Shown here: in pieces, positions 35,922-44,821 of the stretch | Numbering within the stretch: position 1 is the first letter of the stretch | How the letters are laid out: each line of letters starts with the position of its first letter | Source: Rugamonas sp. A1-17 | Lineage (GTDB): Bacteria; Pseudomonadota; Gammaproteobacteria; Burkholderiales; Burkholderiaceae_D | Direction of reading: 5' to 3' | NCBI GenBank assembly: GCA_025548565.1 | Contig: JAJLPB010000003.1 | Coordinates: 62,001 to 126,000, forward strand | DNA length: 64,000 nt | Notes under the pieces: generated by a model | Databases searched by the model: none | The model's input: only the letters and a program-made list of their open reading frames with translations | What the model was told of the DNA's origin: nothing | Program-made: the position numbers and the translations under genes

Positions 35922-36824
35922 TCAGATTCTGCGGATGATTTTTTCGCCGAACAGGCCTTCCGGCCGCACCAGCAGGAACAACAGCGCCAGCACATACGGG
36001 AACCAGCCTTCGATGCCACCGCCGACCAGCGGGCCGATATACACCTCGGCCATTTTTTCGGATGCGCCGATAATCAGGCCGCCGACAATCGCACCCGGCA
36101 TCGATGTGAAGCCGCCGAGGATCAGCACCGGAAGCGCCTTCAGCGCCACGAAGGTCAGCGCGAACTGCACACCGTTGCGGGCGCCCCACAGCAGGCCCGC
36201 CACCAGCGCGACCAGCCCGGCCACCGCCCACAGCACCGCCCAGATGCGCTGCAGCGGAATGCCGACGGCCAGCGCGGCCTGGTGGTCGTCCGCCACCGCG
36301 CGCAGGGCGCGGCCCACCTTGGTCTTGGAGAACAGCAGGGCCAGCGCCGTCACCAGCAGGCCGCAGACGGCGGCCGCCATGATGTCGAACTGCGAGACGA
36401 GGATGTTAAATTTGTTCATCAGGTATTCGGATGGCACGTCCTCGATCGGCAGTTCCAGCTTGTGCACCTGCGAGCCCCACACCAGCTGCGCCAGGCCTTC
36501 GATGAAAAACGCCAGGCCGATGGTCGCCATGAACAGCGTGATCTCCGGCTGGTTCACCAAGGGCCGCAGTACCACGCGCTCGATCGCCATGCCGAGCAGG
36601 ATCATCACCACAATGGTCAGCGGTATCGCCACCCACAGCGACACGCCGAACTTGTCGACGATGCCGACGCAGGTGAGCGCGGCGAAGAACACCATCGCGC
36701 CCTGGGCGAAGTTGAAAACGCCGGAGGCCTTGTAGATCAGCACAAAGCCGATCGCCACCAGCGCGTACATCACGCCGGACAGCAGGCCGCCGATCAGCAC
36801 CTCAAAGAAAAAGTTCACGTTCAT
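35922..36824 (-). CDS. livH: Branched-chain-amino-acid-type ABC permease, LivH-like
   Basis: The ATG at 36824 overlaps the stop of livG (ATGA) and gives 300 residues. It has about eight membrane helices and the LivH features GVMYALVAIGFVLIYKASGV near the N-terminus, LRAVADDHQAALAVGI and GGFTSMPGAIVGGLIIG in the coupling region. Start choice is fixed by the overlap; longer frames run through livG. Confidence 0.93.
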   Translation of the reverse strand: MNVNFFFEVLIGGLLSGVMYALVAIGFVLIYKASGVFNFAQGAMVFFAALTCVGIVDKFGVSLWVAIPLTIVVMILLGMAIERVVLRPLVNQPEITLFMATIGLAFFIEGLAQLVWGSQVHKLELPIEDVPSEYLMNKFNILVSQFDIMAAAVCGLLVTALALLFSKTKVGRALRAVADDHQAALAVGIPLQRIWAVLWAVAGLVALVAGLLWGARNGVQFALTFVALKALPVLILGGFTSMPGAIVGGLIIGASEKMAEVYIGPLVGGGIEGWFPYVLALLFLLVRPEGLFGEKIIRRI

Positions 36825-37654
36825 TCGCAGGCCTTTCCGAGGTAGGCGTTGATCACGTCCTGGTTGCAGCGGATGTCGTCGGGCGTGCCGTCGCCGATCT
36901 TCTTGCCGTAGTCGAGCACCACCACGCGGTCCGAGATGTCCATCACCACGCCCATGTCGTGCTCGATCAGCACGATGGTGGTGCCGAATTGGTCGTTCAC
37001 GTCGAGGATGAAGCGGCACATGTCCTGTTTCTCTTCCACGTTCATGCCGGCCATCGGTTCGTCCAGCAGCAGGATCTCCGGTTCGGCGGCCAGCGCGCGG
37101 CCCAGCTCCACGCGCTTTTGCAGGCCGTAGGGCAGGCGGCCCACCGGCGTCTTGCGGATCGCCTGGATTTCCAGGAAGTCGATGATCTCCTCCGCCTTGA
37201 CGCGGTGGGCGATTTCCTCGCGCCGCGCAGGGCCCCAATACAGCGCCTGCATCAGGAAGTTGGACTTCATCTTCAGGTTACGGCCGGTCATGATGTTGTC
37301 GAGGACCGTCATGCCCTTGAACAGCGCGATGTTCTGGAAGGTGCGCGCGATGCCGGATTTGGCGGCGGCGTGGCAGTCCATGTTCTTGCGGTGCTCGCCG
37401 CGGTAGATGATTTCCCCTTGCTGCGGGCGGTACACGCCGTTGATCACATTGAGCATCGAGCTTTTGCCGGCGCCGTTCGGGCCGATGATGGCGCGGATTT
37501 CGTGCTGCTTCACGTCGAAGGAGATGTCGGTCAGCGCCTTCACGCCGCCGAACGACAGCGAGATGTTCTTCAGGTCGAGGATCACCGGGCCGATCTTGCG
37601 GCGGCCGGGATCGGCGTCCGCCCCGAAGTGAGTGTCTGGTTCGTTCATTTGCAT
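36821..37654 (-). CDS. livG: Branched-chain-amino-acid-type ABC importer ATPase, LivG-like
   Basis: The ATG at 37654 follows AGGAAG and gives 277 residues; an in-frame ATG at 37669 has no ribosome site. Motifs: Walker A IIGPNGAGKSSML, a YGLQKRVELGRAL signature variant (LPYGLQKR in place of LSGGQ), Walker B EILLLDEPMAGMN and switch region VLIEHDMGVVM. The altered signature is usual in LivG relatives from this kind of operon. The gene follows the acyl-CoA ligase by 21 bp. Confidence 0.92.
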   Translation of the reverse strand: MQMNEPDTHFGADADPGRRKIGPVILDLKNISLSFGGVKALTDISFDVKQHEIRAIIGPNGAGKSSMLNVINGVYRPQQGEIIYRGEHRKNMDCHAAAKSGIARTFQNIALFKGMTVLDNIMTGRNLKMKSNFLMQALYWGPARREEIAHRVKAEEIIDFLEIQAIRKTPVGRLPYGLQKRVELGRALAAEPEILLLDEPMAGMNVEEKQDMCRFILDVNDQFGTTIVLIEHDMGVVMDISDRVVVLDYGKKIGDGTPDDIRCNQDVINAYLGKACE

Positions 37655-37675
37655 GGGGGCTTCCTTCATTTCGAC

Positions 37676-39619
37676 CTATGCCGCTGCCTGGATGGCAGGG
37701 AAGGTCTTGCAGGACTCGATCTTCAGGTCCGCCGCCACCAGCCCTGTGCGGCCGTCCTCGAACTTGACCTGCGTTTCGATGTACTGCGACGGCTTGCCGG
37801 TGTAGAGCGCATCGATCAGCACCGCATACTTCTCGGCGATGAACTTGCGGCGCACCTTGCGCGTGCGGGTCAGCTCATCGTCGTCGGGGTCGAGCTCCTT
37901 GTGCAGCACCAGGTAGCGGTGGATCTGCGTGTCGCTCATCATCGGCTCGCCCGCCAGGTCGGCGTTGACCTGCTCGATGCAGTCGCGCACCAGGCCATAC
38001 ACCTGCGGGTGCGCGGCCAGGTCGGTGTAGCCGGAATAGGCGATGCTGCGGCGTTCGGCCCAGTTGCCCACGGCTTCCATGTCGATATTGATGAAGGCGC
38101 AGACCTCGTCGCGCTTGTCGCCGAATACCACCGCCTCTTTGATGAAGGGGAAGAACTTGAGTTTGTTCTCCACGTAGTTGGGCGCGAAGATGGCGCCGCC
38201 GTTCATCTTGCCGACGTCCGCCGCGCGGTCGATGATCTTCAGGTGGCCTTCGTGGTCGAACAGGCCGGCGTCGCCGGTATGGAAGTAGCCTTCGGCGTCG
38301 ATCGCTTCGCTGGTGGCGTCGGGGCGCTTGTAATAACAGTCCATCAATGTTGGCGACCTGACCAGCACCTCGCCGTTGTCGGCCAGCTTGACCTCGACGC
38401 CGGGCGCCGGCAGGCCTACGCTGTCGAACTTGATCTGGCCGTCCGGCTGCAGGCAGATGTAGGCGCAGGTTTCGGTGGAGCCGTAGAACTGCTTCAGGTT
38501 GACGCCGATGGAGCGGTAGAAGCGGAACAGGTCCGGCCCGATCGCGGCGCCGGCCGTGTAGGCGACCCGCACGCGTGACATTCCGAGCACATTCTTCAAT
38601 GGACCGTAGACCAGGACCTGACCTAGCGCATAAGCCAGGCGGTCCCACAGCGGCACGGGCTTACCGTCCAGGATGGCCGCGCCGCTGCGGCGGGCCACCG
38701 CCATGAAGTGATGGAACATGCGGCGCTTGATGGCGCCGGCGTCCTCCATCCGTATCATCACGGTGGTGAGCATGTTCTCGAACACGCGCGGCGGGGCGAA
38801 GTAATAAGTAGGGCCGATTTCGCGCATGTCGGTCATGACGGTGTCGCCGGATTCGGGGCAGTTGACGGTGAAGCCGGCTGTCATCGCCTGCGCGAAGGAG
38901 AACAGGCAGTCGCCCACCCAGGCCATCGGCAGGTAGGACAGGATGTCTTCGGCGTCGGTGAGGTGCTCGAAACCGACGCCGCCGGTGCCTGCCGCGATCA
39001 GCGCCGAGTGGGTCTGGCACACGCCTTTGGGCTTGCCGGTGGTGCCGGAGGTGTACAGGATGATGGCGTTGTCGCTTCCCTGGCCGGCTTTGACGGCGTT
39101 GTCGAACATGCCGGGATTGGCCTTGTCCCAGGCGCGGCCGATCTCCTGCAGGCGGGCGAAGGACAGCAGGCCTTGCTGGTGGTAGTGGCGCATGCCGCGT
39201 TCATCGTCGTAGGCCACGTGTTCGATGTGAGGGTACAGGCTTTGCAATTCCATTAACTTGTCGACCTGTTCCTGGTCTTCGACGATGGCGTAGCGGATTT
39301 CGGCGTTTTCCAGCACATAGGCCATGTCGGCGGCCGGGGCGTCCTGGTACAGCGGCACGGGCACGCCGCCCAAGCACTGCGCGGCCAGCATGGACCAGTA
39401 GAGGCGGGGGCGGTTGTCGCCGATGATGGCCAGGTTCATGCCGCGCTGGAAGCCGATGGCGGCCAGGCCGCAAGCCAGCGCCCGTACCTCGTCGTTGACC
39501 TGGGCCCAGGTCCAGCTCTGCCAGATGCCCAGGTATTTTTCCCTGAAAGCGGGTTTCCCTGGGCGGAGCTGGCCATGGGCCAGCAGCCAGCGCGGGAACG
39601 TCTCGTTCTGTGTCTGCAC
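37676..39619 (-). CDS. Long-chain acyl-CoA synthetase-like AMP-binding protein
   Basis: This 647-residue adenylate-forming enzyme starts at GTG (39619) after AGGAGACAC. It has the P-loop ILYTSGTTGKPKGV (about residue 190), the substrate/adenine region LKQFYGSTETCAY, EGYFHTGDAGLFDHEGHLKI and hinge-lysine region RAADVGKMNGGAIFAPN. The size and motifs fit the COG1022 long-chain acyl-CoA synthetase group. As first gene of the liv-type operon it may activate the imported acid. A second CoA ligase ends the same operon. Confidence 0.88.
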   Translation of the reverse strand: MQTQNETFPRWLLAHGQLRPGKPAFREKYLGIWQSWTWAQVNDEVRALACGLAAIGFQRGMNLAIIGDNRPRLYWSMLAAQCLGGVPVPLYQDAPAADMAYVLENAEIRYAIVEDQEQVDKLMELQSLYPHIEHVAYDDERGMRHYHQQGLLSFARLQEIGRAWDKANPGMFDNAVKAGQGSDNAIILYTSGTTGKPKGVCQTHSALIAAGTGGVGFEHLTDAEDILSYLPMAWVGDCLFSFAQAMTAGFTVNCPESGDTVMTDMREIGPTYYFAPPRVFENMLTTVMIRMEDAGAIKRRMFHHFMAVARRSGAAILDGKPVPLWDRLAYALGQVLVYGPLKNVLGMSRVRVAYTAGAAIGPDLFRFYRSIGVNLKQFYGSTETCAYICLQPDGQIKFDSVGLPAPGVEVKLADNGEVLVRSPTLMDCYYKRPDATSEAIDAEGYFHTGDAGLFDHEGHLKIIDRAADVGKMNGGAIFAPNYVENKLKFFPFIKEAVVFGDKRDEVCAFINIDMEAVGNWAERRSIAYSGYTDLAAHPQVYGLVRDCIEQVNADLAGEPMMSDTQIHRYLVLHKELDPDDDELTRTRKVRRKFIAEKYAVLIDALYTGKPSQYIETQVKFEDGRTGLVAADLKIESCKTFPAIQAAA

Positions 39620-39761
39620 CAGTGTCTCCTGTTGCTATTTGCTCGTACTTGTTAAACTTCTGATACGGCAGCCTTTTTATGTGATGATATTAGCTTGCCG
39701 CCGACAGTCAGGTTGTCTTTTCGGCGACATTTGACTGAACTTTCCATGGTGCGTTGCAATA

Positions 39762-40451
39762 ATGCCTAATCAACATCAAATGACCCTCAAGGACGCGTTG
39801 CGCACGGCGATTTGGGCCCAGGGCCTGACGCCGGAACAAATGGCGCGCGTGGAGGCCGAGACCTTTGAAACCTTTGTCCCGAAGGGCGGTTATGTTTGCC
39901 GCAAGGGGGAAATGGTGGAGCATTGGCTGGGTATTATCGAGGGCATGGTGAAGATGACCAATTTCTCGGCGGCCGGTAAAAGCGTGTCATTTACCGGTGT
40001 GCCGCCGGGTGGGTGGTTCAGTGAAGGTTCGCTTTTAAAAAGAGAGCACCTTAAATATGACGCGATGGCTTTGCGCGATAGCCGTATTGCGCGCATGCCG
40101 CTTTCTACTTTTCATTGGCTGTTGGAAACCAGTTTGCCATTCACACGGTTTTTATTAATGCAGCTGAATGAGCGCCTGGGGCAGTTTATCGGGATGGTGG
40201 AAAATGACCGTTTATTAAATCCTGATACCCGTGTGGCCCGCTGTCTGGTTTCAATGTTTAATTCCCATCTTTATCCCGGATTGGAAAAGCTGGTGCAGAT
40301 ATCGCAGGAGGAATTGGGCCTGCTGTCCGGTGCATCGCGCCAGCGCGCCAATCAGGCATTACAGCTGCTGGAGAAACAAGGCTTATTAAGTCTTGATTAC
40401 GGCGGCATCCGCATTCTCGATCTCGAAGGCCTGCGCCGCTACGAGGCCTGA
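39762..40451 (+). CDS. Crp/Fnr-family transcriptional regulator
   Basis: This 229-residue regulator has an N-terminal cyclic-nucleotide-binding-like beta roll (about 30-145) and a C-terminal winged helix (ISQEELGLLSGASRQRANQALQLL, about 180-203). No N-terminal cysteine cluster for an iron-sulfur centre is seen, and the cAMP-contact signature is not complete, so the ligand is unknown. It is divergent from the liv-type operon across 142 bp and is its probable regulator. GC content here is lower than in neighbouring genes. Confidence 0.9.
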   Translation: MPNQHQMTLKDALRTAIWAQGLTPEQMARVEAETFETFVPKGGYVCRKGEMVEHWLGIIEGMVKMTNFSAAGKSVSFTGVPPGGWFSEGSLLKREHLKYDAMALRDSRIARMPLSTFHWLLETSLPFTRFLLMQLNERLGQFIGMVENDRLLNPDTRVARCLVSMFNSHLYPGLEKLVQISQEELGLLSGASRQRANQALQLLEKQGLLSLDYGGIRILDLEGLRRYEA

Positions 40452-40671
40452 GTCCCCTCAATGGAACAATGAAATCCCTACCAGGGACGTTTCGCCCTTA
40501 AATCATGCTAGTTTTTAGCGTGTTTTAGCCAAAATCCAGTGCGGGAAGGGCTGATTTGCGCCGTGCGCACGAATCGAGCGGCTGCTAAATGCCGCGTCGT
40601 CGTCGATGGCCAGGAAAGCGAGGGGGAATATCGGGAGTGCGTGCTAGGCGAATAAAGCGGCGATTAAGTCG
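40452..40671. other. Intergenic region without recognised gene
   Basis: This 220-bp stretch lies between the convergent Crp-type gene and higA. No convincing open frame, hairpin terminator or repeat was identified by eye. Confidence 0.5.
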
Positions 40672-40932
40672 TCATGCGGCGTTACGTTGTTTTGCTAACC
40701 AGCGTTCGTGCATTTCCTGCATGGCAAGCCAACTTTCTGGTGAACCTCCTAGCGCGGTTGCCAAGCGTTGAGCCATTGAAGCGGTTACTCTTCCACGGCC
40801 GCTTAAAATGCGGCTTAACGTTGACGGCGCGACGCCCAGTTTCGCGGCACATCGCCGACCACTGATTTTTTGTGGCCGCAGATACACTTCCAGGATAAAT
40901 TCACCGGGATGAAGAGGATTATGCATATCCAT
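40672..40932 (-). CDS. higA: HigA-type antitoxin (XRE HTH)
   Basis: This 86-residue protein begins MDMHNPLHPGEFILEVYL and carries an XRE-type helix-turn-helix (AAKLGVAPSTLSRILSGRG, about residues 29-47), followed by MAQRLATALGGSPESWLAMQ. This is the HigA/VapI antitoxin pattern. The ATG lies in the stop of the toxin gene (TGATG). It should neutralise HigB and repress the operon. The toxin-first order is typical of higBA. Confidence 0.9.
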   Translation of the reverse strand: MDMHNPLHPGEFILEVYLRPQKISGRRCAAKLGVAPSTLSRILSGRGRVTASMAQRLATALGGSPESWLAMQEMHERWLAKQRNAA

Positions 40933-41210
40933 CAATGATAGTCCTCATAGTTAATTGCGTAGGCATTACCATTATTAAATTCAAATGTCACACGCCAGTT
41001 ACCGCTGACGGCGACGGACCATCGGGATGGCAACATTCCTTTCAGCACGTGCAGATGAAATCCGGGCTTGTCCATATCCGTGATGTTTTGCGCTGCCTGT
41101 AATGCCGTCAATAGCACTTGTAGCCGTCTTACTTGCCAAGGCTGTATTCCAGCGTGATTGCCGGTTTCGAAAAACCGCCGCAGTCCTTTATGCTGGAACG
41201 AGACAATCAT
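40932..41210 (-). CDS. higB: HigB-type mRNA interferase toxin (RelE superfamily)
   Basis: The ATG at 41210 gives 92 residues beginning MIVSFQHKGLRRFFETG, the start typical of HigB. The RelE-fold end SGNWRVTFEFNNGNAYAINY carries the catalytic-region arginine and aromatic residues. HigB toxins cleave mRNA at the ribosome. The operon promoter should lie in the 168 bp shared with the divergent aminopeptidase gene. Confidence 0.88.
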   Translation of the reverse strand: MIVSFQHKGLRRFFETGNHAGIQPWQVRRLQVLLTALQAAQNITDMDKPGFHLHVLKGMLPSRWSVAVSGNWRVTFEFNNGNAYAINYEDYH

Positions 41211-41378
41211 GATCACTATAGCTTTCGAAGCACTGCGGAACAAGCAGAGCCATTAAAGCATTTTGCAAGCTTGCTCATGTGGTGGCAGATCAAGCTGCAA
41301 ACCTGCCCCCTACGCAATCGCGGTATCATAGCGACAAGCTATGCCGCATCGGCGGCGCACCGGAAATCGACTTATCCC

Positions 41379-43193
41379 ATGCATACTCCAGATACTTCCC
41401 CCGTTGTCGAGCGCTTGGCGCTGTTGCGCGCGGCGATGCGCCGCCAGAATATCGACGCGCTGATCGTGCCGTCGGCCGATCCCCACCTGTCCGAATATCT
41501 GCCGGCTCGCTGGCAGGGCCGTGAATGGCTGTCTGGATTTACCGGCTCGGTTGGTACTTTTATTGTCACGCCGGATTTCGCCGGGGTGTGGACCGACGCC
41601 CGTTATTGGACCCAGGCCGAGCAGCAATTGGCCGGCACCGGTATCGCGCTGATGAAACTGACCTCCGGCGCCAGCGTTCAATACGTTGACTGGCTGGCAG
41701 CGACTCTGAACCCCGGCCAGACGGCGGCGGTCGACGGCGCGGTGCTCGGTCTGTCCATCGCCCGCCTGCTGGAACAGGCGCTGAAAGCGAAAGACGTCAC
41801 CCTGCGCACCGATCTGGACCTGCTGGACGAAGTATGGGCCGGCCGCCCGTCGCTGCCCGAAGCGCCGGTTTACGAGCACCTGCCGCCGTTCGCATCGCAG
41901 CCCCGCGCCGAAAAGCTTGTCAATTTGCGCACAACGATGCGGCAACTGGGCGCCCAGCACCACCTGATTTCGACGCTGGACGATATCGCCTACCTGTTCA
42001 ACCTGCGCGGCGCCGACGTCAATTTCAACCCGATCTTCCTGTCCCACGCGCTGGTCGGGCCGGATCGTGCCACCTTGTTCGTCGCCGACGGCAAGGTCTC
42101 GCCCGCGCTGCGCGCCGCGCTGGCGGAGGACGGCGTCGACGTCGCGCCGTACGAATCGGCAGCCGCCGCGCTGGCCGCGCTGCCCGCCGACAGCACGCTG
42201 CTGATCGATCCGCGCCGCGTCACCTACGGCACGCGCCAGTGGGTGCCGGCCACGGTCCGCGTGATCGAGGCGATCAATCCGACCACCTTCGCCAAATCCA
42301 AAAAGAGCGAGGCCGACGCGGTACACGTGCGCGCCGCCATGGAGCAGGACGGCGCCGCCCTGTGCGAATTCTTCACCTGGCTGGAACAGACACTGGCGGA
42401 TCCCCGCCGCGCCCCATTGACCGAGCTGGCCATCGACCGCGAGATCACGGCAGCCCGCGCGCGCCGCCCCGGCTTCGTCAGCCCGAGCTTCGCCACCATC
42501 GCCGGCTTCCGCTCCAACGGCGCGATCATGCATTACCGCGCCACCGAAGCCCAGCATTCCATCATCGACGGCGACGGCCTGCTGCTGATCGACTCCGGCG
42601 GCCAGTATTTGGGCGGAACCACCGACATCACCCGCGTGGTCGGCGTCGGGGCCATCACGGGCGAGCACAAACGCGATTTCACGCTGGTGCTCAAGGGCGT
42701 GATCGCGCTGTCCTCGGCACGCTTCCCGCGCGGGACCAAATCGCCGATGCTCGATTCCATCGCCCGCGCGCCGCTGTGGGCCGAAGGGTTGGACTTCGGC
42801 CACGGCACCGGCCACGGCGTCGGCTACTTCCTCAACGTGCACGAAGGCCCGCAGTCGATTTCGCAATCGGCGATGCCGGAGCCGCACACCGCCATGGAGG
42901 CAGGCATGATCACATCGATAGAACCGGGGCTGTACCGTCCCGGCCAGTGGGGCATCCGGATTGAGAACCTGGTGCTCAACCGCCCGGCGGGCCAGACTGA
43001 ATTCGGCGACTTCCTCGAATTCGAAACGCTGACTCTGTGCCCGATCGACACCCGCTGCATCGAACCCTCGCTGCTGCGCGACGACGAGAAACGTTGGCTC
43101 AACGACTACCACGCGACGGTGCGCAAGCGTTTGCGTCCGCTGCTGTCCGGCGATGCGCTGGCCTGGCTCGAAACCCGCACGGAGGCGCTATGA
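41379..43193 (+). CDS. Xaa-Pro aminopeptidase (M24B family)
   Basis: The ATG at 41379 gives 604 residues; a longer frame from 41133 overlaps the divergent higB gene and was rejected. The protein has two N-terminal creatinase-like domains and a C-terminal pita-bread metallopeptidase domain. Metal ligands lie in LLIDSGGQYLGGTTDITRV (two Asp), GHGTGHGVGYFLNVHEGP (His), ITSIEPGLY (Glu) and GIRIENLVL (Glu). It releases N-terminal residues preceding proline. The three-domain length matches eukaryote-like APP1 rather than E. coli PepP. Its stop overlaps the next gene start (ATGA). Confidence 0.92.
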   Translation: MHTPDTSPVVERLALLRAAMRRQNIDALIVPSADPHLSEYLPARWQGREWLSGFTGSVGTFIVTPDFAGVWTDARYWTQAEQQLAGTGIALMKLTSGASVQYVDWLAATLNPGQTAAVDGAVLGLSIARLLEQALKAKDVTLRTDLDLLDEVWAGRPSLPEAPVYEHLPPFASQPRAEKLVNLRTTMRQLGAQHHLISTLDDIAYLFNLRGADVNFNPIFLSHALVGPDRATLFVADGKVSPALRAALAEDGVDVAPYESAAAALAALPADSTLLIDPRRVTYGTRQWVPATVRVIEAINPTTFAKSKKSEADAVHVRAAMEQDGAALCEFFTWLEQTLADPRRAPLTELAIDREITAARARRPGFVSPSFATIAGFRSNGAIMHYRATEAQHSIIDGDGLLLIDSGGQYLGGTTDITRVVGVGAITGEHKRDFTLVLKGVIALSSARFPRGTKSPMLDSIARAPLWAEGLDFGHGTGHGVGYFLNVHEGPQSISQSAMPEPHTAMEAGMITSIEPGLYRPGQWGIRIENLVLNRPAGQTEFGDFLEFETLTLCPIDTRCIEPSLLRDDEKRWLNDYHATVRKRLRPLLSGDALAWLETRTEAL

Positions 43194-43447
43194 GCGGCCG
43201 CGCAACCAGGGCCACGACGGCCGTCGACCGCCTCAAGGTCCGCAGCGGGAACACCAAGTATTCGATGTCGCGCACCGGTAGCGGCCATTTCTTCCTGACC
43301 GAAGGCCCCGGCCAGCCACCGCTGTGCGCACCGCTGGAGCTGGACGACTTTGTCGCCTTCGTCAACGGCATCTCGCCCGCAGCGCCCAAGCGCGTCAGCA
43401 AGCTCGATGTCGCGTTTGAAAAGCAGCTCGTTAAAAAAGCGCCCTGA
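43190..43447 (+). CDS. Small hypothetical protein, 85 aa
   Basis: The ATG overlaps the aminopeptidase stop by four bases (ATGA), so it is translationally coupled. The protein is basic, with KVRSGNTKYSMSRTGSGHFF and LCAPLELDDFVAFVNGI; no signal peptide or membrane helix is present. No family was recognised. Coupling and codon use support a real gene. It precedes the MgtC gene by 25 bp. Confidence 0.7.
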   Translation: MSGRATRATTAVDRLKVRSGNTKYSMSRTGSGHFFLTEGPGQPPLCAPLELDDFVAFVNGISPAAPKRVSKLDVAFEKQLVKKAP

Positions 43448-43472
43448 GCGCCATCGCTGAAAGAGACCAAGC

Positions 43473-44219
43473 ATGCCATCGATCGAGTCCCTGTTTGCCT
43501 ACTGGTCCGCCCATGAAATCGCCACCAACGGCGTTATTTTGCTCAATCTGGTCGGCGCGCTGCTGCTAGGCCTGATGGTCGGTTACGAGCGCTCGTACCA
43601 CGGCCGCGCGGCCGGCATGCGCACCTACGGGCTGGTATGCATGGCGTCCGCCGCGCTGACGGTGATCGGCGGCTATCCCGCCGAATGGTTCGGCGGCCAC
43701 GCCGGCCACACCGTCCTCACCTCCGACCCGACCCGCATCGTGCAGGGCATCGTCACCGGCATCGGTTTCCTCGGCGCCGGCGTCATCATGCGCGAAGGCT
43801 TTAACATCAGCGGTTTGACGACGGCGGCCTCGATCTGGGCCTCGTCGGTGATCGGCGTGATGGTCGGCATCGGCTTCTATCTTGGCGCCATGGGGTTGGC
43901 GGTGCTGAGCGCGGGCGCGATGATCCTGCTGACCAGGGTCGAGGCCTGGCTGCCCTCGCGGCATGCGATCGCGATCACCATGCGCTTCAAGGCCGGCTAT
44001 CTGCCGCAGGAGCCGGCGCTGCGCGCGATGGCGCTGCAACGCGGCTACGAAATCGCCGGTGGCTCGCTGATGATCGGCAGCGACGGCGGCATGCAGGAAT
44101 GGCGCTTCGTCGCCATCGCGCTAAGCAAACGTAGCGGCGCGCCGATGTCGGTGCTGTCGGCCGAACTGGCGCAGTTCGACGGCATCCACAGCTTCCAGCT
44201 ATCGCACGCACGTAACTGA
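43473..44219 (+). CDS. MgtC/SapB family membrane protein
   Basis: This 248-residue protein has four to five membrane helices in residues 1-155, with the MgtC signature GALLLGLMVGYERSYHGRAAG (roughly residues 27-47), GIGFLGAGVIMREG and GLTTAASIWASSVIGVMVG. A soluble ACT-like C-terminal domain (about 160-248) follows, as in MgtC. The family is linked to low-magnesium survival and modulation of F-type ATPase. No magnesium-sensing leader is visible upstream. Confidence 0.9.
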   Translation: MPSIESLFAYWSAHEIATNGVILLNLVGALLLGLMVGYERSYHGRAAGMRTYGLVCMASAALTVIGGYPAEWFGGHAGHTVLTSDPTRIVQGIVTGIGFLGAGVIMREGFNISGLTTAASIWASSVIGVMVGIGFYLGAMGLAVLSAGAMILLTRVEAWLPSRHAIAITMRFKAGYLPQEPALRAMALQRGYEIAGGSLMIGSDGGMQEWRFVAIALSKRSGAPMSVLSAELAQFDGIHSFQLSHARN

Positions 44220-44221
44220 GC

Positions 44222-44821
44222 ATGAACATGAACGCACAAGCCAAGGCGGTATTCGATTTCTGGTTCCAGCCCTCCGAAGGCCAGGCCGCCGACGCGCCGC
44301 GCCGCGAGTGGTTCCAGAAGGACGACGATTTTGACCGCGAGATCGGCAGCCGTTTCGGCGCGCTGATCGAGCAGGCGCTGGCCGGCGGCCTGCGGCACTG
44401 GGATGAGGAAGGTCCGCGGTCGGCGCTGGCGCGCATCCTGGTGCTGGACCAGTTCTGCCGCAACGTCCATCGCGGCACACCGCTGGCCTTCGCCGGCGAT
44501 CCACAGGCATTGCAGGCGGCACTCGCCATGGTCGATGCGCGACAGGACGAAACTCTGACGCCTTTGCAGCGGGGCTTTGTCTACCTGCCGTTCGAACACG
44601 CGGAGGACATGGCGATGCAGGAGCGGGCCGTGGTCCTGTTCGAGCGCATGCTCGATGCCGAACCGGCCGCGCAAGGCGTCGCCGGCATGCTCGATTTCGC
44701 GCGGCGCCATCGCGAGGTGATCAAGCGCTTCGGCCGCTTCCCGCATCGTAACGCCATCCTTGGCCGTGTATCGACGCCGGAAGAACAGGCATATTTGCAG
44801 CAGCCGGGGTCCGGTTTCTGA
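44222..44821 (+). CDS. DUF924 family protein
   Basis: This 199-residue soluble, all-helical protein begins with VFDFWFQPSEGQAADAP and contains ILVLDQFCRNVHRGT, RGFVYLPFEHAEDMAMQ and KRFGRFPHRNAILGR, the conserved blocks of DUF924 (TPR-like fold). The function is unknown. The ATG at 44222 is followed by a second at 44228; the difference is two residues. The stop overlaps the next start (TGATG). Confidence 0.9.
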   Translation: MNMNAQAKAVFDFWFQPSEGQAADAPRREWFQKDDDFDREIGSRFGALIEQALAGGLRHWDEEGPRSALARILVLDQFCRNVHRGTPLAFAGDPQALQAALAMVDARQDETLTPLQRGFVYLPFEHAEDMAMQERAVVLFERMLDAEPAAQGVAGMLDFARRHREVIKRFGRFPHRNAILGRVSTPEEQAYLQQPGSGF

